Assembly: GCA_045802605.1 (NCBI GenBank)
Contig: JBJMQS010000073.1
Coordinates: forward strand, 186,001-250,000
DNA from: JBJMQS01 sp045802605
GTDB taxonomy: Bacteria > Planctomycetota > Planctomycetia > Gemmatales > Gemmataceae
Length of the DNA stretch: 64,000 bases
Reading direction: 5' to 3'
Below are positions 1 through 7,809 of this stretch, piece after piece. The notes under the pieces are model-generated. The model had not been told where the DNA came from, did not search any database, and worked only from the letters and a program-made list of their open reading frames with translations. Numbering within the stretch: the first letter of the stretch is position 1; each line of letters starts with the position of its first letter. The translations under genes and the position numbers were made by a program.

Positions 1-8
1 TAGGTGGC

Positions 9-80
9 TTGGGTGCCTGGGGTAGAGGCTTTGCGATACCCCAGTCCTGGGGCTTCGAAGACTCAGCCCCAGCCACCCAA
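9..80. repeat. Imperfect palindrome made of two mirrored hairpins
   Basis: The segment 9-44 and the reverse complement of 45-80 are similar over about 36 bases, so the whole is an imperfect palindrome. Each half also folds on its own, because each contains a ctgggg/cccag pair around an A/G-rich loop. No reading frame here resembles a protein. It looks like a REP-type intergenic element rather than a terminator, as no T-tract follows. Function is unknown. Confidence 0.6.
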
Positions 81-783
81 ACCAGATTCAGACAAACTGC
101 TCCGCTACCGAATTGCAACATCCATATTCCCATTTTCATTTGCCTTTCGCCCCAAAGTGTCGGATAGTTCCTCTTGGCATTTCCTGTTGGCCGCAGCTGA
201 GGTCAACAAGAATGCCCGCGGACTGTTCTGGGGGATGCGAGTGGGCGAGCGCCTCACTTTTTGTGAGACGGGTGCTTCCACTTCTGTGGGACCCATGCCC
301 AATTGCGGTCGTCGCAGACGAACACCACCACCACTACCACCACCGCAAGCGACGACCGGGCGGCCAATTCCACTGCTCGCCCGGAGTGCCGCCCATTAAA
401 CATGGCAGCGAGCTTCGTCAACTTCTTAATCGAGAGTTCAGAGGAGCGCGCGCTCTTGCTCGAAGCGGAAGATTCACCAACAACAACTCAAACGCCCACT
501 ACACCTGCTCGTATTTTCCCAGGCAGTGCTGCGCGCACAGGTCCACTTGTCATTCCGAGGCTCTGCGAGGAATCTCTCTTATCTGCGGGCCCAAGAGAGA
601 TCCCTCGCAAAGCCTCGGGATGACACGAGGCTCAAATCGAGCGGTTTTGTTCGACAGACGAGTCACAAATGCCCTGTAAGTCGTCCTATATGGAATGGGT
701 GCCACGCCTGTTCAAAATGGCCGAAAAATCGTATAAAACCTGTCCGGCCTGAGGGATAAGGCCGTTTTTTGTGGGGAAGGACG
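81..783. other. Long non-coding stretch upstream of secG
   Basis: No credible gene is seen in about 700 bases. The open frames present have low-complexity or histidine-run translations from a CAC-rich tract near 322-348 and resemble no family. The stretch contains the 549-624 palindrome. Triose-phosphate isomerase often precedes secG, but it is not visible here. A secG promoter probably lies in the last 100 bases, where the sequence around 728-742 is locally A/T-rich, but I cannot name a box with confidence. Confidence 0.5.
549..624. repeat. 32-bp-arm imperfect palindrome (REP-like)
   Basis: The arms 549-580 and 593-624 are reverse complements with a few mismatches (both read gtcat-cgaggct-tgcgagg-atctctctt), separated by a 12-base GC-rich loop. 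Elements with this consensus are familiar as dispersed intergenic repeats in large bacterial genomes, where they may be mobilised by REP-associated transposases. It is not followed by a T-run, so a simple terminator role is unlikely. Confidence 0.75.
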
Positions 784-1071
784 ATGCTCGCGACTAGCTT
801 TATTGCCAACGCCTTGAATTTGGCGGTGATCATCCTCGGCCTGTTCCTGATCGGCCTGGTCCTCATTCAACGAGGCAAGGGCGGCGGACTGGCGGGGGCG
901 TTCGGCGGCGTCGGCGGGTCATCTCCCTTCGGCTCCAAAGCTGGGGACACCTTCACCCGCATCACGATTTACGTCGCCGCGGTTTGGATCCTCCTCATCA
1001 TGGTTCAGGTTCGGTACATGAATAGCGAACGCGGCGAGATCGCGTTGCCAGGAACCGTGAGCACGAAATAG
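784..1071 (+). CDS. secG: Preprotein translocase subunit SecG
   Basis: SecG is the small inner-membrane subunit that assists SecA-driven protein translocation through SecYEG. The 95-residue product has two membrane segments (about 8-28 and 58-75). They are joined by the family's typical loop: LIQRGKGGGLAGAFGG, followed by SSPFGSKAGDTFTR. The length matches small bacterial SecGs. I chose ATG 784 because a purine-rich ribosome site (ggggaagg) lies 5 bases upstream; an upstream TTG at 769 would add only WGRT-like residues. The gene stands alone on this side, with a palindrome-rich non-coding region before it and the yicC-gmk-rpoZ run after it. Confidence 0.95.
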   Translation: MLATSFIANALNLAVIILGLFLIGLVLIQRGKGGGLAGAFGGVGGSSPFGSKAGDTFTRITIYVAAVWILLIMVQVRYMNSERGEIALPGTVSTK

Positions 1072-1080
1072 GTCGTTAGG

Positions 1081-1183
1081 TTGTTGGGTGGTGAGGTGGT
1101 GAGGTGGTTGAAGACCAAATTCGCCACCAGAACCTGGCGACGATTAAGGAACCCAACCACCTAACAACCGAACCACCTAACAA
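1081..1183. repeat. Long-stem inverted repeat between secG and yicC
   Basis: Segments 1081-1110 and 1154-1183 pair over 30 bases with about six mismatches; the arms are built from repeated ggtggtt/aaccacct units. The 43-base loop has no obvious feature. It lies just after secG and before the yicC start, so it could end secG transcription, act as a processing site, or be a dispersed repeat. Similar T/G-rich stems made of short repeated units occur before dnaJ (38981-39042). Confidence 0.65.
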
Positions 1184-1229
1184 AACCACCCAGCAGTTTT
1201 TTGCCGCGGCCAACGATCCGGAGACTTCC

Positions 1230-2129
1230 TTGCTGCTGAGCATGACCGGCTACGGTGAGGCCCGGGGCCAAACCGAATCGCTGTCGTTTACCATCGAAGT
1301 GCGGTCAGTCAACAACCGGCATCTCAAGCTCACGCTCCGCGCCCCCGAACCTTACAACATGCTCGAATCGGAATTCGAGCGCGTCATTCGCAAGTTCGTC
1401 CGCCGCGGCACCGTCCTGATCCAGCTCCGCATCGAGCGCATGAGCCGGGCCAGTGACTTCCGCATCAACGACGTGGCACTGCGCAGCTATGTGCAACAGG
1501 TCCATGAAGCCATCGCGGATCTGGATCCGCACATCCGACCGAGCGCCGGCGAGCTATTGGGCCAAGTGCTCGCGCTGCCGGGTGTCACGATCGATTCCGG
1601 CTCCGCGTCCGCTCACGTGGCAGACGAATGGCCCGTCTTGGAGCAGGGCCTTGGAGAAGCGCTGGCCCGGCTGCAACGGATGCGCGAAGAGGAAGGCCTT
1701 CACATGGTCCGCGAACTCAAGGCGCAGCGCGAACAGATCATTGGCTTCCTTGGCGAAGTGCGCAAGCTGGAGCCCGGCGTCGTGCAGGCGTACCGCGATC
1801 GGCTCCGGGAGCGCGTCGCCACCTTGCTCGAAGGAACTAAAGCCGAGCTGTCTGACGACGATTTGATCCGCGAAGTCACCGTGTATGCTGAACGGTCCGA
1901 TATCGCGGAAGAAGTGGTCCGGCTCGATAGTCATCTGCAACAGTTTGCCGAAATTCTCGACGGCAAAGACGAAAGCCCCGGCCGCAAGCTAGAGTTTGTG
2001 GTGCAGGAGATGGGTCGAGAGACCAACACGATGGGCTCCAAGGCGGGCGACGTGGCGATCTCTCGCTTGGTCGTTGAGATCAAGTCAGTGCTCGAGAAGA
2101 TCCGCGAGATGATTCAGAACATCGAATGA
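1230..2129 (+). CDS. yicC: YicC/YloC family endoribonuclease
   Basis: The family is a conserved stress-linked endoribonuclease (E. coli YicC, B. subtilis YloC). The product is about 299 residues against 287 in E. coli. The N-terminus carries MTGYGEA and VRSVNNRHL. The C-terminal domain carries RLDSHLQQF, GRKLEFVVQEMGRE and TNTMGSK, all diagnostic. I place the start at TTG 1230, because MLLSMTGYG aligns with E. coli MIRSMTAY and a ggag motif lies 6 bases before it; ATG 1242 is the alternative, while the further upstream in-frame extension runs through a repeat. The stop overlaps the gmk start (ATGA), so the two are translationally coupled. Confidence 0.9.
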   Translation: MLLSMTGYGEARGQTESLSFTIEVRSVNNRHLKLTLRAPEPYNMLESEFERVIRKFVRRGTVLIQLRIERMSRASDFRINDVALRSYVQQVHEAIADLDPHIRPSAGELLGQVLALPGVTIDSGSASAHVADEWPVLEQGLGEALARLQRMREEEGLHMVRELKAQREQIIGFLGEVRKLEPGVVQAYRDRLRERVATLLEGTKAELSDDDLIREVTVYAERSDIAEEVVRLDSHLQQFAEILDGKDESPGRKLEFVVQEMGRETNTMGSKAGDVAISRLVVEIKSVLEKIREMIQNIE

Positions 2130-2722
2130 ACGACCCGCAACCAAAGCCGGGCACACGCGGCCCGTTGATCATCCTTTCCGGGCCTAGCGGCACTGGCAAA
2201 TCGACACTCGTCCACCGGCTCTTGGACATGAAACGCTGGCCGCTTCGCCTCTCGGTCTCCGCGACCACCCGCGCCCCACGCCCCGGCGAGGTCGAAGGCC
2301 GCGACTATTACTTCTGGACCCGCGAGCAGTTCGAAGAAGCCTTATCCAAGGCAGAATTTCTCGAACATGCCCAGGTCCACGGCAAATATTACGGCACGCT
2401 GCGCCGCGAAGTGGAGCCGTACCGCCAAGCCGGATGGGGCGTGATTTTGGACATCGATACCCAAGGGGCCCGGCAGGTCTGGCAGGCCTGTTCTGACCAC
2501 GTTTCCATTTTTGTGCGAACCTCCGAGGGGGAAACGTACGAAGAACGGTTACGGAAACGTGGCACCGAGACCGAGGCAGCGATTCGCCAGCGGCTGCAAA
2601 ATGCCCAGGCCGAATTGTCGCACGCACCAGAATATCCGTATCAAATCCTCAACGAAGATCTCGATGAGGCTGTCGAAAAGCTCGCCGAAGTCGTCGCCAC
2701 CTGTTTTCCGAAGGGACCCTGA
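2126..2722 (+). CDS. gmk: Guanylate kinase
   Basis: Guanylate kinase phosphorylates GMP to GDP with ATP in the cytoplasm and is essential for nucleotide supply. The 198-residue product has the P-loop GPSGTGKST (residues 19-27), the GMP-binding stretch SVSATTRAPRPGEVEGRDYYF and the later DIDTQGARQV motif. Length is normal for the family. The start ATG 2126 overlaps the yicC stop by four bases, and rpoZ follows one base after the stop. The yicC-gmk-rpoZ order is a classic conserved operon that joins nucleotide metabolism with the RNA polymerase omega subunit. Confidence 0.96.
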   Translation: MNDPQPKPGTRGPLIILSGPSGTGKSTLVHRLLDMKRWPLRLSVSATTRAPRPGEVEGRDYYFWTREQFEEALSKAEFLEHAQVHGKYYGTLRREVEPYRQAGWGVILDIDTQGARQVWQACSDHVSIFVRTSEGETYEERLRKRGTETEAAIRQRLQNAQAELSHAPEYPYQILNEDLDEAVEKLAEVVATCFPKGP

Positions 2723-2723
2723 A

Positions 2724-2999
2724 ATGTTGGATGATCTGAAGGAAGAAGAAATCGTGAACAAGGTCGGAGGGCGATTCAAGCTCTCGACATTAATCCAAAA
2801 ACGCTTGGTTGCGCTCAATACCGGGGCGCGGCCATTGATCGAGACACGCACGACCGACAAGCTGGCAATCGTGATCCAAGAGATCATCTCCGACAAGATC
2901 TATCTGGATCTCGAGAACAATCTGCGCACCCGGCCGACTGATGGCGAGGTCGCGGAAGAAGCGGTGCCATACGGCGGAACCGGCTCCATCGACGATTGA
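2724..2999 (+). CDS. rpoZ: DNA-directed RNA polymerase omega subunit
   Basis: Omega helps assemble and stabilise RNA polymerase by holding the beta-prime subunit. The 91-residue product has an omega-like core: VNKVGGRFKLSTLIQKRLVAL, then GARPLIE and DKLAIVIQEI. ATG 2724 lies one base after gmk and has an aaggga ribosome site overlapping the gmk end; a much longer open frame starting at 2511 lies inside gmk and is not credible. Its position after gmk is the main support, since omega is a short divergent protein. In many planctomycetes coaBC follows here, but in this window the next gene is an unrelated membrane protein. Confidence 0.9.
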   Translation: MLDDLKEEEIVNKVGGRFKLSTLIQKRLVALNTGARPLIETRTTDKLAIVIQEIISDKIYLDLENNLRTRPTDGEVAEEAVPYGGTGSIDD

Positions 3000-3006
3000 G
3001 TCCACT

Positions 3007-4386
3007 ATGAGCTCGACGCAATTCAGCCAGCCGGTCGCCTCACCCGGACCACCGGATAGATACTCGCCGGTCTCCGCGCTGGCGGTCGGCGCGTTTGGCA
3101 TTTCGGCGATAGCCGTCATCTTGATTGTGGGCATGGCGGTGGCGGCCAAAGTCGCGGGCAAGCCGGCATATCAGCCCATGTTGCTGTTGCCCGCGATCGT
3201 CGGCTTTTGCATGTCGCTCACCGGGCTTTGGAGCGTTCGCCGCTCGCAAGGGGCTCGCAGCGGCCAGGGCTTCGCTCGTGCCGGCTTGTGGTTGAGCGGA
3301 TTAGGCGCGGCCTGCTACGCCAGCTATCTTGTCACGACCGAAATGGCGATTCGCGCCCAAGCGCGCGACTTCATCGTGCAATGGATGGCGGACATCGCCA
3401 AAGAACCGGTGGAGATTTCTTTTCTCGGCACAGTTGATCCGGCCGTTCGCCGCGACATGCTCAAGACTGACGCTGACGGGAAAAAGGTCGCTGACTTGGC
3501 CGGCATCCGCGATCGCTTTGGAGTGCTAATTTACCAATACCGCGACAGCGATTTGGTTCGCATGATTCGACATGCGGGAAACGAGTTTGAGGTCACATCC
3601 CGCGGCAACCGCGGATGGGATTATCAAATGGGTGGCTTGGTTGTTGATCAAGTCATGAACGTCCGCACTCGTGAAGGCGAGCTCGGCTGTCTCATTTCAG
3701 TCATGGCGGAAGACCGTGCTGATCTGGGCGGCCGGTTCTGGCATGTCGTCTTCAAACGTAGCGGGCCTCTGGAACACAAGTGGGCCGATTACGGTCGGCT
3801 GCTGAATGACATCCAAAACGATGCCCATAATTTCCTGCGCAACTGGGCGTTCAAGATCAACAGGGATCGCTGGGCGGAAGCCGCGCAGGAAACCGTGCCA
3901 CTTAGTGAACGCAATCAACTGAAAGAGATCAAAGACGACGAGAAATTCAAGCAGATGCTCCGCAACCTAGTCCGCGTCGAGGGTGCGGCTCCCAGTCCCG
4001 AGGATCGAAAAACGTACGGCGAAACCATCGTTCGCTATCAGGGCATCAATCTAGCGCCAGGAACCATACAGGCCCAAGTCGGCCCACCCGACCCGGAATG
4101 GGTGGATGGCAAGATGCAGGTCACGCAAATGATCGAACTAAATGTGGAAAGTTCGCCCGTAGTTGCCTACATCACGATCGAACTCGTCGGAAATGAGTTG
4201 TTGGAGCACCTGAAATCGCTTCGGGCGCAGGATTGGAAACAACTTTCGTTTCGTCCAGGACTCGAGAATTTCGATTCGTTGCGAGATATTGATCGATTCC
4301 CCGAACATACTTTTCAAGTCACGAAAATCGACGTGTATCCGAATGCCGCGCGCTTGATTTCCCGACCAATGCCCGGCGAGCGTTAG
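3007..4386 (+). CDS. Membrane-anchored protein of unknown function
   Basis: I do not recognise a family for this 459-residue product. Its N-terminus has a short Pro-rich leader, then three probable membrane segments (about 22-46, 58-77 and 91-110). A soluble region of about 340 residues follows with no motif I can name. The arrangement resembles DUF4190-like small membrane modules fused to a soluble domain. ATG 3007 is seven bases after the rpoZ stop, so it is probably the last gene of the yicC-gmk-rpoZ run. A longer frame from 2941 would overlap rpoZ. The stop directly abuts the ribBA stop on the other strand. Confidence 0.75.
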   Translation: MSSTQFSQPVASPGPPDRYSPVSALAVGAFGISAIAVILIVGMAVAAKVAGKPAYQPMLLLPAIVGFCMSLTGLWSVRRSQGARSGQGFARAGLWLSGLGAACYASYLVTTEMAIRAQARDFIVQWMADIAKEPVEISFLGTVDPAVRRDMLKTDADGKKVADLAGIRDRFGVLIYQYRDSDLVRMIRHAGNEFEVTSRGNRGWDYQMGGLVVDQVMNVRTREGELGCLISVMAEDRADLGGRFWHVVFKRSGPLEHKWADYGRLLNDIQNDAHNFLRNWAFKINRDRWAEAAQETVPLSERNQLKEIKDDEKFKQMLRNLVRVEGAAPSPEDRKTYGETIVRYQGINLAPGTIQAQVGPPDPEWVDGKMQVTQMIELNVESSPVVAYITIELVGNELLEHLKSLRAQDWKQLSFRPGLENFDSLRDIDRFPEHTFQVTKIDVYPNAARLISRPMPGER

Positions 4387-5634
4387 CTAAGTCGCTTCGT
4401 CGAGAAGATGGCCAAGTTTTTCTTTTTTGGTGCGCAAGTAACCGCGATTGTTCTCGCTGGCTGCGATTTCGATGGGTAGCCGCTCGACGATTTTCAGGCC
4501 ATAACCATCGAGTCCGATAACTTTCTTGGGGTTATTCGTCAACAAGCGGATTTGCCGCACACCGAGGTCGCAAAGGATCTGCGCACCGATCCCGTAGTGA
4601 CGGAGGTCAGGGGCAAAGCCCAATCGCTGATTCGCTTCGACGGTGTCGAGTTGTTCTTGTTGCTGCAGGCGATAGGCGCGAAGTTTATTCAAGAGCCCAA
4701 TGCCCCGGCCTTCTTGTCGCATGTAAAGCACGACTCCGCGTCCGGCTGCCGCGACTTGGGCCATCGCACGGTGCAACTGCGATCCGCAATCGCACAAGCC
4801 GCTGCGGAATACATCACCGGTCAAACACTCGCTGTGAATGCGAACCAGGACCGGATCTTTTTGTTCGCTCACGAGGCCGTCATGTTCGACGCCGACTCCA
4901 CCGATGGTCAAAGCCAAGTGCGGCTCCGGATCAACCAGCGATGTGTAGGCGATCAAGTCAAAGGTTCCGAAAGCCGTCGGCAGCTTCAGAGTCAGTTCGC
5001 GCCGGATCAGCCGCTCGCGCTGCCGACGATATTTGATGAGCTCTTCAATCGTGCACATCTTCAGTAGATGTGTTTCGCAAAAGCGTGACAGGTCAGGCAG
5101 GCGCGCCATGGTTCCATCGGCATTTACCACTTCGCAAATCACCGCGGCTTCTTTGAGGCCGGCCAGCCGGCAAAGATCGACGCTGCCCTCAGTATGCCCC
5201 GCGCGCACCAAGACGCCGCCGTCGCGGGCGCGCAAACCGGGAACGTGGCCCTTTCCGCGGACGAGGTCGGCAGGGGTCGAGCGGTCATCGACCGCCACTT
5301 GGATCGTCCGGGCCCGGTCGAATGCTGATGTGCCGGTCGTGATGCCGGTCCGGGCGTCGATGTACGGGGTGAACGGCGTGGCCGTCGGGTCAGCGGCATT
5401 GCCAGGCAGGGGTTCGAGCGCCAGCCGATCGCAGATCGCCGGCGACATCGCGAGGCAAACCAGCCCGCAAGCGTGCCGCATCATGAAATTGACGGCTTCG
5501 GGCGTTATTTTCTCGGCCGCGATGACGAGGTCGCCCTCGTTTTCGCGTTGTTCATCATCCACGAGCACGACCATTTGGCCGGCTTGCAAGGCGGCGATGA
5601 CTTCATCGACGGGGCTGAAATGTGTTTTCGACAT
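4387..5634 (-). CDS. ribBA: Bifunctional 3,4-dihydroxy-2-butanone-4-phosphate synthase / GTP cyclohydrolase II
   Basis: The enzyme feeds both branches of riboflavin synthesis: RibB makes the four-carbon unit from ribulose 5-phosphate and RibA opens GTP. The 415-residue product has the RibB motifs DDEQRENEGDL, GITTGTSAFDRA and GGVLVRAGHTEGSVDL. The RibA half has the zinc cysteines in HSECLTGDVFRSGLCDCGSQ, the MRQEGRGIGL motif and a NNPKK stretch. The segment usually written RPGHVFPL is RGKGHVPGL here; the histidine is kept but the surroundings differ by one inserted residue. The gene ends flush against the convergent membrane-protein gene and starts 53 bases from the divergent inositol-phosphate synthase. 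Confidence 0.95.
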   Translation of the reverse strand: MSKTHFSPVDEVIAALQAGQMVVLVDDEQRENEGDLVIAAEKITPEAVNFMMRHACGLVCLAMSPAICDRLALEPLPGNAADPTATPFTPYIDARTGITTGTSAFDRARTIQVAVDDRSTPADLVRGKGHVPGLRARDGGVLVRAGHTEGSVDLCRLAGLKEAAVICEVVNADGTMARLPDLSRFCETHLLKMCTIEELIKYRRQRERLIRRELTLKLPTAFGTFDLIAYTSLVDPEPHLALTIGGVGVEHDGLVSEQKDPVLVRIHSECLTGDVFRSGLCDCGSQLHRAMAQVAAAGRGVVLYMRQEGRGIGLLNKLRAYRLQQQEQLDTVEANQRLGFAPDLRHYGIGAQILCDLGVRQIRLLTNNPKKVIGLDGYGLKIVERLPIEIAASENNRGYLRTKKEKLGHLLDEAT

Positions 5635-5687
5635 GCCGGAATTATACAGCGACTTTCGTACTCATGCCTAAGTCTTATACTCACACA

Positions 5688-6902
5688 ATGGCGAACCGGC
5701 GGGTCGGATTGTGGCTGATCGGTGCACTCGGCAATGTTGCCGCTTCAGTCGCTTTGGGAGTATCGGCCCTGCGCAGAGGCTTGACCGAGCAGATCGGACT
5801 CGTCACCGCGCTGGACGTATTTGCGAATTGCGGCCTGGAAGACCCCAGCAACTTCACCATCGGCGGTCACGACATTCGTAACGGAGACCTGGCGCAGGCC
5901 GTGGCAAGTGTGGGTGGAGCACGGCCCGCATTTCGCCAGGACTTAATCCAATCGTGTCGACCGGACCTCGACCAATGGTCGGCCAACATTCGTCCCGGCT
6001 TATTGCTCAACGGCGATGCCACGACTTCCCGAATGGTCGATCGCCAGGACATCCTTTCCAATGAGGCGGTTTCCACCGCAGTTGCAAGAGTGCAGTCCGA
6101 TCTTCGAGCGTTTCAAGAACGGGAACGCTTGGACGCGGTCGTGGTGGTGAATGTGGCCTCGACCGAGGCACCCTCCAAGCCGCATGTTGCGCACTCAAGT
6201 ATGACCGCACTGCAAAGCGCAATTCGGGAAAATGATGCGGCCGCGCTGCCAGCAAGTTCGTGGTATGCATTCGCTGCTATCGACGCCGGCTTTCCTTATG
6301 TGAATTTCACACCGTCAGTCGGTGCTGACTTACCGGTTTTGGTGGCGTTGGCGCGGGAACGCCGCGTGCCTGTCGCTGGCTCGGACGGCAAAACCGGTGA
6401 AACGCTGGTGAAGACCGCGCTCGCCCCGATGTTTCGACAGCGCAATCTCAAGGTACTGAGTTGGGTCGGTCACAATATCCTGGGCAACCGCGACGGCCAA
6501 GTGCTCAGCGAGCCGACTAACCGCAGTGCCAAGGTGCGGTCCAAGGATCAAGTCGTTGCCGAAATCCTCGGATACGCTCCGCAAACCGTGACGTCGATCG
6601 ATTGCGTGGATTCGATCGACGATTGGAAAACGGCTTGGGATCACGTGCACTTCCAAGGTTTTCTCGGCGTCCAAATGAGCTTGCAGTTCACATGGCAGGG
6701 CAGCGACTCCGCGCTTGCAGCCCCCTTGATACTTGATCTAGCCCGGCTTACGTTGGCAGCGCAGCGATCGGGACGCTTTGGCATCGTCGATGAACTCGCG
6801 GTCTTTTTCAAAAATCCGATGGGGTCGAGCGAACATGATTTGTCAGTTCAATTCGCTCGCCTCGAATCCTGGGCCAAAACGCTTGAGCATGCCTCTCGAT
6901 GA
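5688..6902 (+). CDS. Inositol-3-phosphate synthase family protein
   Basis: The family converts glucose 6-phosphate to inositol 3-phosphate with an NAD cofactor. The roughly 404-residue product begins with the Rossmann motif GALGNVAASVALG and contains GSDGKTGETLVKT, the hallmark of the bacterial and archaeal type. Later stretches (SWVGHNILGNRDG, FFKNPMGS) also fit. I chose ATG 5688 because the Rossmann strand follows closely; ATG 5664 would add eight residues. The stop overlaps the next start (ATGA at 6899), so it is coupled to a sugar-isomerase-like TIM barrel. Together with the UbiA-type gene at 8745 this resembles clusters making a prenylated or lipid-linked cyclitol. Confidence 0.88.
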   Translation: MANRRVGLWLIGALGNVAASVALGVSALRRGLTEQIGLVTALDVFANCGLEDPSNFTIGGHDIRNGDLAQAVASVGGARPAFRQDLIQSCRPDLDQWSANIRPGLLLNGDATTSRMVDRQDILSNEAVSTAVARVQSDLRAFQERERLDAVVVVNVASTEAPSKPHVAHSSMTALQSAIRENDAAALPASSWYAFAAIDAGFPYVNFTPSVGADLPVLVALARERRVPVAGSDGKTGETLVKTALAPMFRQRNLKVLSWVGHNILGNRDGQVLSEPTNRSAKVRSKDQVVAEILGYAPQTVTSIDCVDSIDDWKTAWDHVHFQGFLGVQMSLQFTWQGSDSALAAPLILDLARLTLAAQRSGRFGIVDELAVFFKNPMGSSEHDLSVQFARLESWAKTLEHASR

Positions 6903-7747
6903 AAATCGCATTTAGCACCAACGCGTACTTGCGATTCCCATTCGCCGAGGCGATTCGTCGGCTTGCTGAAATCGGCTATCGCGGCGTCGAAATCATGGCC
7001 GACGTGCCCCACGCTTGGCCCGCCGGCCTACTGGAGCAACAGAAGCAAGAGATTCGCAATGCTCTGAGCCGCCACGACATGGCGATTGCAAACATCAATG
7101 CATTCATGATGAATGCCATCGCCGACTCAAGGCAACCCTATTGGCATCCATCATGGATCGAGCCAGATATTCATTACCGCCAAGTTCGAATCGATCACAC
7201 GATGCGGGCCCTCAGCCTCGCACGAGAATTAGGTGCTCCGAGTATTTCGACGGAGCCAGGAGGACCCGTTGCTACGGGTGAATCTTGGAGTGAGGCACTC
7301 AAGCTCTTTGTCGAGACTTTGAAGCCGGTCGTGGAGCACGCCGAACACGAAGGCGTATCGCTCCTTATTGAGCCGGAGCCGGGCCTTTTGTTGGAAAACG
7401 CCGACCAGTTCGAAGAATTTATGCGATACTTCGACAGCCCCCGTTTGGGGCTGAATTTCGACATTGGGCATTTCTTTTGCGTAGGTGAAGACCCCGCCGA
7501 ATGCGTGCGCCGCCTGCGTCAGCATGTCCGGCACATCCATTTGGAAGATATTGCCGCGAATCGGGTCCATGCCCATTTGATCCCGGGCGAGGGCGCCATC
7601 GATTTTTCGGCCGTGTTCGATGCTATTCAGGAGATTAGATATGACGGTTGGGTAACTATCGAACTGTATCCGTACGCCGAAGACCCCGATCAAGCGGCCC
7701 ACCGGGCTCGAGATCGAACCGCAAAAATATTGGGTTCGCGGCTGTAA
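6899..7747 (+). CDS. Sugar phosphate isomerase/epimerase-like TIM barrel protein
   Basis: The 282-residue product belongs to the xylose isomerase-like / AP endonuclease 2 TIM-barrel superfamily, which uses a divalent metal to isomerise or epimerise sugars and cyclitols. It opens with MKIAFSTNAYLR and GYRGVEIMADVP. Likely metal ligands are the glutamate in LLIEPEPGLLL, the aspartate and histidine in NFDIGHFFC, the histidine in RHIHLEDI and the glutamate in VTIELYPY. It shares a four-base overlap with the inositol-phosphate synthase gene, so an inositol or inositol phosphate derivative is a natural guess for its substrate; that is inference. It is shorter than the EboE proteins of ebo clusters as I recall them. 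Confidence 0.85.
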   Translation: MKIAFSTNAYLRFPFAEAIRRLAEIGYRGVEIMADVPHAWPAGLLEQQKQEIRNALSRHDMAIANINAFMMNAIADSRQPYWHPSWIEPDIHYRQVRIDHTMRALSLARELGAPSISTEPGGPVATGESWSEALKLFVETLKPVVEHAEHEGVSLLIEPEPGLLLENADQFEEFMRYFDSPRLGLNFDIGHFFCVGEDPAECVRRLRQHVRHIHLEDIAANRVHAHLIPGEGAIDFSAVFDAIQEIRYDGWVTIELYPYAEDPDQAAHRARDRTAKILGSRL

Positions 7748-7809
7748 CCCATTAAAGGGTTCGAGTATACTTTGGTTACTTCCCCGGAATTGACGATTTG
7801 GAGTTGGCC

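Noticed and set aside
322..348. CAC/ACC trinucleotide tract as a possible microsatellite or CRISPR-like repeat
   Set aside because: Too short and irregular, with no spacers; no CRISPR array is seen anywhere in the window.
4..679. Open frames across the first 680 bases, including one with a histidine run
   Set aside because: The translations are low complexity, change frame across palindromes, lack ribosome sites and resemble no family. They arise from palindromes and a CAC-rich tract.
1104..1229. Upstream extension of YicC
   Set aside because: It runs through the 1081-1183 inverted repeat and the family begins at the MxxSMT motif, which fits the start at 1230.
2511..2723. Upstream extension of RpoZ inside gmk
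   Set aside because: It overlaps gmk in another frame and adds residues unlike any omega subunit.
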